Below the pieces are notes generated by a model, which made no database searches, was not told the DNA's origin, and saw only the letters and a list, made by a program, of their open reading frames with translations. Shown here piece after piece: positions 34,982 through 45,632 of a stretch of 64,000 bases of DNA. This DNA comes from Anthonomus grandis grandis (taxonomy: Eukaryota > Arthropoda > Insecta > Coleoptera > Curculionidae), in assembly GCF_022605725.1 (NCBI RefSeq), contig NC_065549.1, positions 16,840,114 to 16,904,113 on the forward strand. Direction: 5' to 3'. The translations under genes and the position numbers were made by a program. The stretch's first letter is position 1. The number at the start of each line of letters is the position of its first letter.

Positions 34982-36690
34982 ATGGAGAAGCCAGGACCTA
35001 GTAAAAAAACGTAAGGTTAAAGATAAAAATCGGCAGTTTCAAGAAATTTGGACTGAGAAATACTTTTTTGTATGGTCGAATAACAAAGTCGCTTGTTGAT
35101 TTTGCAAGAACTCTCTTGCGATTGTAAAGGAATATAACGTAAAAAGGCACTATAAAACGCAGAATCCTTCTTTTACCAAGTTTACAGGCAAATTAAGAAA
35201 GCAAAAATGTTGCCTTTAAAACGGGAGCTTATTGGTCAGCAAGCTATATTTACAAAACCCATTCAAAATTCAGAAACAGCTACAGAAGTTAGTTATGAAT
35301 TTTTTCTAATGATAGCAAAGCAAAGTCGACCCTTCAATGATGGGGATTTTGTAAAAGAATGCTTAGAAATTGCCGCTAAGAAAATATGTCCAGAAACAGC
35401 AAAAAAGTTTGAGAAAATTCAACTGAATCATATGATTATCCAAATACTTATTATGTCTTTGTCAGGTAATATTGCGGAACAATTAATTGAAAAAACTAAG
35501 ATCATTGAATTTTTTTCATTAGCACTCGACCAATCCACTGATATTAGTTCTGCAGCTCAACTTCTCATATTCATACGAGGTGTTACACTTAAGATTTTAA
35601 AGTCTTAGAAGAGTTATTAGGAATGTGTTCATTGAAATGTCAAACCAAAAGAGATCTACTTAATGTACTTTTGGATGAAGGTTCAAAAACTGATTTAGAC
35701 TTATCAAAATTATCGGGAGTTGCGACTGACGGTACTCCCTCGATGATTGGTGTCAATTCCGGGCTAGTTACTTTGCTGAAAAAACATCTGCAAGAAAAAA
35801 AACATAAACGCTAAAGATCGCACGCAGTTTCACTGCATTATACACCAAGAAGCCCTATGTTCTAATAAAATTGAATTTCAAAATGTCATGAAAGTGGTAC
35901 TTTCGACTGTAAATTTCATATAATCATGAGGACTCAATCACAGACAATTCAAACAATACAGAGGTAAGGTGGCTAAGTCGTGGATTGGTATTAAAACGAT
36001 TTCTAAATTTAATAGAAGAAATTGGAACATTTCTGGCGGAAAAGCAAAGGGATGTTTCGGAACTTAAAAATCCTAATTGGTTGTGTGATTTGGCTTTTTT
36101 AGTTGACATTAGAAATCATTTGAATATCTTGAACACGGCTTTAAGGCAAAAATCAACTGATATTCCAGCTCTACGCTCATATATCATCCTTTCAATGCAA
36201 GCTGACACTTTTCAGATCACAATTGAACTCTGGAAATTACAATCATTTTCCGAATTATAAGAAAGTGGCTGAAAAATTCAACAAAAAATGCGATTAATTT
36301 CAGTTATGTAGAAAAGCTAGATATTTTGGCGATTTTCGGAGTTTCAAAAATTGAAACCTCTGTTGGACATATTCAGCAATCCTTTCACAATTTCAGTTGA
36401 AAATGCGCCAGAGTCAATGCAGTTAGAAATTATCGACATTCAAAACGACCCAGATTTACGCAACAAATCCAACGAAGGAGACTTGCTCAACTTTTACCAC
36501 TGCATTGATAAAAACATGTACAGTTGCGCATAAATGCTCTGAAATGTGCCAGCTTATTTGGTTCTATTTATATATGTGAACAAACTTTTTCAATACTAAA
36601 TAATATTAAAACAAAAAATCGAAACCGTTTTGCAAATGAAAGTTTGGAAGTAGTTTTACGTTATGCTAGAAGTAAATTTGCCAAATGTAA
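34982..36690 (+). pseudogene. hAT-superfamily transposase (ZBED/GTF2IRD2-like), multiply broken
   Basis: The start at 34982 (MEKPGPSKK) leads to a BED-type zinc-finger relic (WTEKYFFVWSNNKVAC, CKN, VKRHYKTQN). Then comes a long open stretch 35207-35608 with SLALDQSTDISSAAQLLIFI (hAT catalytic region, first Asp), and LSGVATDGTPSMIGVNSGLV at 35720-35790 (second Asp). ALCSNK-like and FLAEKQRDVSELKNPNWLCD segments follow. The C-terminal dimerisation region reads CEQTFSILNNIKTKNRNRF (36578-36640). At least five stops or frameshifts separate these. The motif wording matches hAT genes related to vertebrate GTF2IRD2/ZBED loci. Terminal repeats were not found. Confidence 0.8.
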
Positions 36691-37808
36691 AAAAGATTGT
36701 TAGCACTAATGTAGTACCACGCTTCAAATTAAGAATTTTTCTTTCAATTTTAATAAATTATTATCAATTCTTTATTGTCTTTATTTACCTGTACTTCTGG
36801 CGCCTGGCCCGTCATCAGTTCATGATTTGCTCGAGTGGCCTCTAGTCTTAATAAGTCTTTGATCTAGCGATTTTTTCCCATCTTTTATTTTACTATAGCT
36901 GATTTTAGTATTCTCGTATAATAGATAATAAGAACTGCGATATTTAAATAGATTAGTGCCGCCAGGCATTATCATATAGTCGAATTTTCTCTAAACATGT
37001 ATCGGCCCGACTTTTGTCAGTGATTTTGTTAATTGAATATCAAATTTAAAGGCAAATCTTGGTCAACAAGAGGTCATAATTGACAGTATTAAATGCTTTG
37101 AAAATTATGATATATCAGTATTTTAAATCTACTAGAAAAGGTACAAGCCAAAAATTACATTTGTTGCATCCAATGTCTTCTTCTATCATGCTTTGAAGCA
37201 CACTTTTGACAAATAAACCTAAATCTTGTTTTATATATTATTATCATTGCATTGATATACGTTTGGTCATTAGAAAGTTGATAACACCAAACTTAAAGTT
37301 CGTAAATTTCCCAAGAATTTAGAAGTTACTGTGGATATTGATTTTAGATTTTACCAATATATTATTAACCCAATATGCTCCTTTAAAAATTGTAATCATC
37401 AATTTTTTACTTCCATTATAGCATAAATGCGAGTCACATGGTTTATTTAATTTAAACTACCGTGGTTACTGATCGAAGTCAAATTAAAAAAAAACACTCA
37501 AAATAGTTCATCCTTTTTATATAAAATCTTAAAATATGACCACATTTCACATTCAAAATTAGGTTTTGTGACAAAAATACCCACATTAAAATGGTCTAGA
37601 GGACAAGGAAAAAAAGTCATTTTATTTTAAATAAAAAAAATTAATTTCCGAGGAAAATTGTATTTATTAATTCTGGAACTTTCTTTTATATATATAATAC
37701 CTTTTCACATTAAGTTATTGTTGGTATTAAATAAATACTTTAAACTTTTCAAGGTGTATTGAGTAATTGAAAGAACTCGTCCATTATCTCAAAGAGACCT
37801 ACGTAACT
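36691..37808. other. No recognised gene
   Basis: AT-rich; probably contains the 3' end of the hAT element, but no terminus could be matched. Confidence 0.45.
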
Positions 37809-37862
37809 AGAGAAAAAATGAAAACTCCAAGTCTCAGTCTCAAAATATCTTTTTAATTAATC

Positions 37863-37899
37863 AGGTAACATGTTTCGCTAATAAAGCATCATCAGACCT
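37863..37899 (-). ncRNA. Hammerhead ribozyme motif, left arm of Penelope element
   Basis: The minus strand reads AGGT, CTGATGA, TGCTTTATTAGC, GAAAC, AT, GTT, ACCT. Helix I is AGGU/ACCU, helix II GCU/AGC with an unpaired U after CUGAUGA, helix III a 2-bp AC/GU, with the cleavage triplet GUU. All catalytic core residues are present. It differs from the right-arm copy at one loop base. Minimal helix III hammerheads are known from Penelope-like elements. Confidence 0.7.
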
Positions 37900-38290
37900 A
37901 CAATAAACAGAAAAACACACGTAACTACAATAAAACCTTACACTAAAAGAAAATCAAATATTAAAAAATAGTTAAAATTACCTTATAGCTAAATGACCTG
38001 CTAAGTACTGACAAATAAAATTTAAATATGAGAATACCCACATATTTTGTAATAAAAACAATAACACATCACAAAAATTCAACAAAAAATATAAAAATAT
38101 ATAAAAAGGGGAAAAACGTGTAGTATTTGAACCCACGCTCTAAAATCTCGGTGAAACACCAGACCGTTAACCCTTGTTTATGAATATTAGAGTCAAAGGC
38201 ATAAATGTGTATCGTGAGCAGAAACAAGAGGTTAGATAAGATTATTAGAGATAAGTCCTGGCTCAAAGGTGAAAACATCATTAACGCATG

Positions 38291-38845
38291 TCAGATTTGG
38301 ACTCTTTTTGGCTTTGGTGATTTCCATTTTCTCCAAGAGATCCAACTTTCTACCCTTAGGGCACTCTTGAACAATGGAAACATTTTCAGGGACGGAAAAT
38401 CTATGACAAATGCTGACTTAGTTTCTGTGGTGTTGGTGTCCCTGAACCTATTAACGAGGCTTAGGTGTTCCTGTACCCTTGTGGATACTCTCCTCCCTGA
38501 TTGTCCCACATAAACAGCAGGGCAATCCTTACAATTAAGACAATATACACCCGATTTAGATAGAGGATCACTTTTATCCAACGTCGTTACTAGGTTCCTT
38601 CTTAGCGAGTTAGTCATTTTATAAGCTATGGAAAGACTAAAAGGCTTAAAAAAGTTGTTAAAATTATTATTGTTGATGATGTTGTTCGGTGGGTGGATGA
38701 TGTGACAGGACAGTTTATATTTATTATAAAATTTGTAATATAATTTGTTCAAGCTGTAAAGTGAGAAATTATTGTTTACAGCAATTATTTTTATAATATT
38801 ATGTTCTTTTTGAAAAGCTTTATCTTCACAGAGAGCTTTAAACAT
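38291..38845 (-). pseudogene. Penelope GIY-YIG endonuclease fragment (inverted copy)
   Basis: Encodes the linker NNNFSLYSLNKLYYKFYNKY and then GVYCLNCKDCPAVYVGQSGR, the GIY-YIG-type endonuclease start (VY...VYVG) with a CxxCxxC Cys motif, continuing RVSTRVQEHLSLVNRFRDTN. Frame is lost near 38400, where SAFV replaces the expected SAFANHLL. It is 5'-truncated exactly at the junction with the plus-strand copy. The endonuclease nicks target DNA in Penelope elements; this fragment is not functional alone. Confidence 0.8.
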
Positions 38846-41090
38846 GGGAAGACGGATATGGATTAAGGAGAAAATAAAACAACATTACAAAATACTTAAC
38901 CGAGTCAACTCTAAACTCAAGTACTTATATTTTACATTAACGTTAACGTTGTCCTTTGCGGAGTTTCTATCCTTGGATTCTAAATTGAGAGAAGATGTAG
39001 AAGATTTTGGTGCCAATACATACCGTAGGCTTAGTAAGAAATTGTACAACTTAAGAATTTCACAAAGACCAAAGAGTCCTGACCATGTAGAGCAGAAGCC
39101 GGGGCTGGGTAAGAGCAATAGTAACTTGTTTCATGAACGTTTTTTTAATTTATCTAAGGTTTCTTTTACCCCCGAGGAGGAAAATATCTTAAATTTAAAT
39201 TTAAAATTTAATTTTTCGCAACAAATAAACCGAAACACTAGAGACGTCCTGGCAGTGGAGGCTGAAGATCATTCAGTCTGTTAATATTCCTAACAAAAAC
39301 ATTTTACGATCAAAAATAATTAATTTTCTTAACTCTGAGAGACATAACTCTGTCCCTAATAATTACAACAAACAACACCTTAATTATGTTCAAAACAAAA
39401 TTGAAACGCATGATCTTCTAATTTCCAGAGCAGACAAAGGCTCTTGTTTGGTAGTCATGAATAGACTCGACCATAGTCGATAGATATTTCTATCGCCTGA
39501 CGACTTCGTGGCTATTACTTAGTTTTTTCTTAAAACTTAAGAATTCTTTAGATCGATGTCTTATAACTCTGGAATACTTTAACACTACTAAATCTAACCT
39601 ATACCCTATGAACCCACGTACTCCTGTGCTCTATGGCTTACCTAAGATTCATAAGGAGGGGAACCCGATAAGACCAGTAGTTTCCTTCGTAAACTCTCCT
39701 TGCTACAAATTATCCTCTTGGCTTAATAATACTTTTAGAGAAGTAACTGGTTTTCGGAACGAATTCTCCATTAAAAACCCAATTGAATTTGCCAATTATC
39801 TAAAGCAAATAGATGTTCCAAACAATGCTATTTTGCTTTCCTTAGATGTAAAGAACTTGTTCCCTAGCATACCCTCGTCAGATTGTTTAACATTGGTTGA
39901 GATCCTGCTAAACAATAACAGTACTTTGCCAAAACTGGTGCTAGATAATTTGATCCACCCTTTATCATTAGTTTTGGAACAAAATTTCTGCAAATTTAAT
40001 GATCAATTCTTTAGGCAAAAATCTGGTCTCGCCATGGGTTCTTGTCTTTTACCATTTTTGAGCGAGGTCTTCATGAGTCACTTGGAGGAGAAAATCATGA
40101 AAAGTCGTTTTGCGGTCTTTTTGAGAGCTTATAAAAGGTACGTGGACGATGTGTGCGTGTTGTGGGTTGGCAACGAGAATGATTTATTGGATTTCTTGTC
40201 ATTTATTAACTCCCTTCATAATCAGATCTCTTTTACGCTGGAAAGAGAGACAAACGGAAAATTACCCTTTTTAGATCATCTTTTATACCGAAATAATAAC
40301 AGTATTTCTTTTGAAGTATATCGCAAACCTTCTGCAACAGATAATAGAATCCAATTTAACTTTAATTCCCCTTATCAACACAAATATGTAGCCTTTAATT
40401 CAATGTTCTACCGTTTATTTAAATTACCTCTGTCCAAAGACGCTTTTCAAAAAAAAAACAAAATATTATAAAAATAATTGCTGTAAACAATAATTTCTCA
40501 CTTTACAGCTTGAACAAATTATATTACAAATTTTATAATAAATATAAACTGTCCTATCACATCGTCCACCCACCGAACAACATCACCAACAATAATAATT
40601 TTAGATGCCTTAGTTATTTCGGCGGCATTTCTCAACAACTTGCAACATTTTTTAAGCCTTTCAGCCTTTCCATAGCTTTCAAAATGACTAACTCGCTAAG
40701 AAAGAACCTAGTAACGACGTTGAATAAAAGTGATCCTCTATCTAAATTATAGTATATTGTCTTAATTGTAAGGATTGCCCTGCTGTTTATGTGGGGCAAT
40801 CAGGGAGGAGAGTATCCACAAGGGTACAGGAACACCTAAGCCTCATTAATAAGTTCAGGGACACCAACACCACAGAAAGTAAGTCAGCATTTGCTAACCA
40901 TTTATTATCAACGGGTCATAGTTTTTCCGTCCCTGAAAATGTTTCCATTGTTCACGAGTGCCCTAAGGGTAGAAAGTTGGATCTCTTGGAGAAAATGGAA
41001 ATCACCAAAGCCAAAAAGAGTCCAAATTTGACATGCCTTAATGATGTTTTCACCTTTGAGCTAGGACTTATCTTTAATAATCTTATCTAA
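38844..41090 (+). pseudogene. Penelope-like reverse transcriptase/GIY-YIG polyprotein, frameshifted
   Basis: The N-terminal segment 38844-39284 starts MGRRIWIKEKIKQHYKILNR. A frame change follows, with SRADKGSCLVVMNR at about 39430 (the ADKG box of Penelope RTs). The main open frame is 39608-40471: TPVLYGLPKIHKEGNPIRPV, SLDVKNLFPSIP (catalytic Asp of motif A), QKSGLAMGSCLLPFLSEVFM, YKRYVDDVCVLW (YVDD) and KLPFLDHLLY. A homopolymer frameshift at about 40450 separates the linker (40510-40752), and a stop at about 40750 separates the GIY-YIG domain (40791-41090, GQSGRRVSTRVQEH through HLLSTGHSF). The RT palm is intact in sequence, but at least four breaks prevent one polyprotein. Confidence 0.9.
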
Positions 41091-41144
41091 CCTCTTGTTT
41101 CTGCTTACGATACACATATATGCCTTTGACTCTAATATTCATAA

Positions 41145-41230
41145 GCAGGGCTGGCCGAGTGGTAACGTCTGGTGTTTCACCGAGATCAACTTTAGAGCGT
41201 GGGTTCAAATACTACACCTGTCACGTTTTT
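41145..41230 (+). other. tRNA-like segment with A box, B box and T-tract in the Penelope 3' region
   Basis: A box TGGCCGAGTGGT (41152-41163), B box GGTTCAAATAC (41202-41212) and a T5 run at 41226 have the spacing of a tRNA gene. A partial acceptor stem CAGG/CCTG is visible. The anticodon arm does not fold properly, so it is not a working tRNA, but it has the elements of a type-2 RNA polymerase III promoter. The inverted copy at 38105-38165 keeps the B box but lost the A box. Confidence 0.55.
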
Positions 41231-41432
41231 CCCCTTTTTATATTTTTTGTTGAATTTTTGTGCCGTGTTATTGTTTTTATTACAAAATATGTGGGTATTT
41301 TTATATTTAAATTTTATTTGTCAGTACTTATCAGGTCATCTAGCTATAAGGTAATTTTAACAATTTTTTAATATTTGATTTTGTTTTAGTGTAAGGTTTT
41401 ATTGTAGTTACGTGTGTTTTTCTGTTTATTGT

Positions 41433-41469
41433 AGGTCTGATGATGCTCTATTAGCGAAACATGTTACCT
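41433..41469 (+). ncRNA. Hammerhead ribozyme motif, right arm of Penelope element
   Basis: AGGT (41433), CTGATGA (41437-41443), TGCTCTATTAGC (41444-41455), GAAAC (41456-41460), AT, GTT, ACCT (41466-41469). Predicted cleavage is after 41465. Helix I is 4-5 bp, helix II 3 bp with a bulged U, helix III 2 bp. Core residues C3, U4, G5, A6, G8, A9, G12, A13 and A14 are all present. The short helices suggest dimeric or co-transcriptional activity, as reported for other Penelope hammerheads. Confidence 0.75.
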
Positions 41470-41639
41470 GATTAATTAAAAAGATATTTTGAGACTGAGA
41501 CTTGGAGTTTTCATTTTTTCTCTGTATTGAGTAAAGTGTAGTGAGAATTTGTTTCAATGGTGCGTGCAAAATAGTCAGCATGTAAAGGCAAAATGTTAAG
41601 CCTGAAACACAGTGACGAACTCTTAATAGGATACATAAT

Positions 41640-42290
41640 GATATGAACATCCGCGACAACCGACCGCTGTAAATTCTACTAAAAGCACTAAAGGAAGATA
41701 TGGCAGAGATTTGAAGAGACTGATGATGTGAGAGGAAGAAATTAGATGAGTCCAATTAGAGCAATAGAACCTACACATAATAGGTTTATTCGCTTTCAGG
41801 TATTACGAAACCCCAATATTGCTACCAAATAGCTAGGAAATGAGCTTTAAAATATACATGGCTTTAGTATCGCTGCTCAGGCAATAGGGAATACTTTACA
41901 TGAAAATAATATATACGTTGGATATTTAAAGATTCAGTACTATCCTGTGAAAATCGCGTAAAGAGATTAGGTTGGGTCGAAGGCCTTAAAAATTGGCAGC
42001 AGTGTGAGTGGCCATGTATTATTTTTATCGATAAATTAAGGTTTAATTTACATCCTTCTTCAAGCAAGCTAAGGGTTTGGCGAATATATGGCAACTCGAG
42101 GGCTTACAAATCATTCAGTAAAATAATTGATACCTAGGCGGAACCTAATGGTTGAGGCTGGAGTTTCTATGGGCTTTCGAACTAATCTGGTTTCCATTAG
42201 AGGTTCTATTATTCAACGACAATTTTTTTTTATTATGCACGAAATCTGGTCCGCATGTTCAAGAACTGTTAAAATGCCGCACTATCAAAC
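41640..42290 (+). pseudogene. Tc1-like transposase relic
   Basis: Plus-strand pieces in changing frames: LHENNIYVGYLKIQYYPVKI (helix-turn-helix end), then RLGWVEGLKNWQQCEWPCII and FIDKLRFNLHPSSSKLRVWR (first catalytic Asp in FID), IYGNSRAYKSF, and finally VEAGVSMGFRTNLVSIRGSI (the VWAGIS box, Trp lost). The second and third catalytic boxes are not recognisable beyond 42290. It is a decayed Tc1-type element distinct from that at 52643-54507. Confidence 0.7.
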
Positions 42291-42299
42291 TGCTTTTTT

Positions 42300-44269
42300 T
42301 TTAGTTTTTTTACTTGCAACAGTATTAAATTATTTAATTTCTTATCTTGTCGCATTAGATCTTAAATATTTGGAGACTCACGCAACACCTTACATTAAAC
42401 AATGCTCGCTAATTATTATTGCATACAGATTGAAACACTCGGGTCATGGCTTTGATAAGATTAGAAACTGCAGTGTCGATAAATGTATTTATTGATTGTT
42501 GAATGTTAAATTATCGATTAGTGGTATTAAAAGACTTTAAATTATTCAAAAGTAAAAATAGGTGGATAAAAATGTATAAACTTTAATATAAATGCAAAAA
42601 TGTAGAAGAGGTTTCTACTATAAAAAAAGGCTGTTATAGAAAATAAGGATAAAAATTAAGAAATAATATTGTCAACAAAATAAAAGTGTAACAGAAAAGA
42701 TTTGACATGCATTGCATAGATTCGAAAAAAAAAATCTAAAAGAATTCAGAGAAAGAACTGGAGAAATTTAGAGACTCATTTGCCCGGAAAAACCAAAATA
42801 TGTTTAATAAAATAAATTTTGATACTATAATTTGAACAAATTACACAAAAAATGAATAAATATTTTGTAAATAATTTTAAAGATATTATTGAAAATATTC
42901 TGCAAGCGGCTAGTGGGCTTACTGATTTTACAAGAACCCCTATAACAAGTAGTTTAATGACAATTTTTTATAAAATTTCAATAGCAAAAATGCTATGATT
43001 AAAGACCTAAAAAATGTGAGTGAAGAGGAGATGGTATTGAAACAAGACATGATTATTCTTATAATTATTATTACTAATTACTAATATTAACAATATTTTC
43101 AATAATATATCCTTATAGCTTACATATATTTAGGAATCGAAAGGCGTATTAACTACCATTTAAGCCACATAAAAGATTCTTTCAATATTCTAAAAAAAGT
43201 CAATGTCATGTTTTTGGACTTAACAGAATTTCCCTACGTTTTTGAAAGCTCTAGTAACTATGATGATATGAAAAGATAACTTCCTAGGTCGAAATGGAGT
43301 GTATCAATAACTCATGTTTATAGATCAATAATAAAAAGCAAATTAAGCAACCATAAAGCAATTTAATATTTGAAAATTTATTACTCTACATGTTCAATTC
43401 CGTTTTCTATAAGGATAAAAAGCAAGATTCAAAAGAACTGTTAAAATCTAAAATTAAATGGATGTTGGCAATTTCTTTGTCAAAATACATTACAGGATTG
43501 ACGATTTCACGTTGAGTAAGTATTTCTATTATTATCTAGCTATTGAATTTATCTACCAAATGTAATTTTTTATTTTTCGTCTTTTGACTGTAGTCTTACA
43601 GAGTATTTTATTTTATCGTTTTAAAACTCTTCATTTATTTTTTTGAGTTATTAGAGATATTTTATAATTTACAATAGATTGTTAAGTTATTTTATGAGTA
43701 ATTTTTTATCTATTTTGTAATTTCTTTTAGTCATATATCTTTAGTTCTAAATCTTTATCCACAGAGAAATCATTATTAAAAATAACTGCTTTTTACATTT
43801 ATTGTCGCTTATTGATAAGTTATTATTAAAGCATCTAAAATTGTTACTAATTTTTAACAAATATATTATCGTGTAAAGCATAACTTAAATGGCTAGGGCT
43901 ACCGTTTTGTTATAATATTTAATTTAAGAGAAAGGTAATGATTTTAACTAGGGCCCTAATTACATAGATTAAAATGAAGTATAATTAGTTATAAACATTT
44001 ACCACATTCTCTTAAATTTGGTCACTTTTTTATAAGATACTTATTTGTAATTAATCCATTATATTACATCGAGCATTAAATTGTAATAAATAACGCACTT
44101 TTTAAAAATTGATCCAGGATATCAAAATATCATCATATTAAGCCTCATCTATTTGCATTTTTGAGGTCAATCAAGGTTATTACTTTTAAGGTAGAGTTTT
44201 TACTTACTTACTTTTACTATCTGCAATAAAGCGTTCTATTTTATTTAATCTTTGTTATGCAAACATCTC
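42300..44269. other. AT-rich region, at most a faint LINE trace
   Basis: Near 42850-42990 the plus strand reads KYFVNNFKDIIENILQAASG, vaguely like the linker before LINE reverse-transcriptase domains. Too weak for a gene call. Nothing else is recognised. Confidence 0.25.
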
Positions 44270-44590
44270 AATTTTAACATTTGCATTAACTTAAATATGT
44301 TAATTCTGGGGACGAGCAATTTCTTAAAAACGAGCCTTTTTAATTAAAAATTTTCTTGTAGTAGCAGGTTTTGAATAATTTATGAATAAGGGCAGTTGCC
44401 AGCACTTTGAATTGAAAAGCAAAGGGTTTTTGTATTTTTTTCTTTCATTTTTATTTGTTTTTACGGAATAAATTATAAAGTGAGTTTTTAAGAACGTGGG
44501 TTAGGGTAGGAGCTTTTAACTAAATTGCGTGTTTTGTGGCGAAAAAGTGAAGAAAAATATACAAATTAAAAGGTTCAAAAAATGGTTAAT
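44270..44590 (-). repeat. Dispersed AT-rich repeat, copy 1
   Basis: In reverse complement it matches 60698-61015, 61848-62115 and 63831-64000, including CAATTTAGTTAAAAGCT, GCTACTACAAGAAAATTTTT and CTCGTTTTTAAGAAATTG. Confidence 0.75.
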
Positions 44591-45501
44591 TTTCTTTGAG
44601 CGAATTTGTATTTAATTTTCTTAATTGCTGTAAAAATAATAATTTTTAAGCAATATATATAAACCTAAAATTATAAAGTTTTACTGATATGGTAATAGCT
44701 AAAAATAGGTCTTTACGGAATGTATAGAGGATGTATCATATAAATGTACTTTGTCTATAATATATGACTTGTCTATAATATATAATTTTTATATTTTTTT
44801 TCGATTACGATTATAATTATTAGAAATTCTATAATAGATTATTAACTTAAAAGGTTTTGACTGCTTTTTATAATTTTTTTTTAACTTAAGATAACATTTA
44901 TTGTTCTATTACACATACTTAATCCTAAAAAGTTCATATATTATTCTAACGGCATATTTATGTGCTATCTTGTGTATTATATCCTGCATATTTATGCTGG
45001 AAAGCATAGATTGAAAATCCAAATAACTAATCATTTCCAAACCTTCCTGAAAATTCGATTTTATCTTGTAGCGAGCATCCAATATAAATTAAATAATTTT
45101 TTTGAGTTTTTTTTAAAAAACTCCTGACAGGAACGATTTACTATGATAAATTATAAATAACTAAGACCCCTAAAATTGTTGAATATGAAAATAAATCATG
45201 CTTTTCCTTGAAAATCCTGTCAAAAAATGTTACCTAAAATTAATTGCTTTTTAAAAGTAAATGAATCGATTATTATGAAATTAAAGAAATAAATTTTAAA
45301 AAAGAATCCAAATAAAAAAGTACAAAATGTTATTCAATAAATTTAAAACTTTTTAAGTCTTTGAGCAAACAGATCTGCATTTCAATTTTAATATAAGCGA
45401 CACATAAATATATTTTAGATAAAAGCAGTTATGCTATGCGTAATATATAACTTCCATACTATATAGTTTTAATGGATTGTTGCAGTTTTTTAGTGATACA
45501 A
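44591..45501. other. No recognised gene
   Basis: AT-rich with poly-T/poly-A runs. Confidence 0.5.
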
Positions 45502-45632
45502 TTAACCCTTTCGCCCATGAATTTTCATTTTTTAAAAGAAAAATTTGATTTTTTGTAAATCAACTCTTTAATTTTTTTGAAAGTTTTTGACGTAAACAGT
45601 TTTTTTATTTTTTTGTTTGTTTTTAGTTTTTT

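Larger units (their letters stand above)
37809..41523. mobile_element. Penelope-like element, head-to-head inverted pair
   Basis: A complete 3' half plus reverse-transcriptase region lies on the plus strand (38844-41523). A 5'-truncated second copy of the 3' end lies inverted on the left (37809-38845). The arms match for about 1 kb, from AGAGAAAAAATGAAAACTCC at 37809 to its complement ending at 41523. Penelope elements characteristically carry a partial copy joined in direct or inverted orientation (the pseudo-LTR arrangement). The copies have diverged: the left arm lacks about 45 bp of coding sequence and about 10 bp of the tRNA-like segment. Confidence 0.88.

Noticed and set aside
38205..38513. 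102-codon plus ORF
   Set aside because: Antisense shadow of the inverted Penelope GIY-YIG fragment.
41145..41222. Functional tRNA gene
   Set aside because: A and B boxes are present, but the anticodon arm and half of the acceptor stem do not pair; reported only as tRNA-like.
41719..41730. Another CTGATGA near the Penelope end
   Set aside because: No helix II or GAAAC follows.
42127..42495. 122-codon ORF with a hydrophobic stretch as a membrane protein
   Set aside because: Its first part (GFRTNLVSIRGSI) is a Tc1 transposase relic; the hydrophobic part is AT-rich low-complexity translation.
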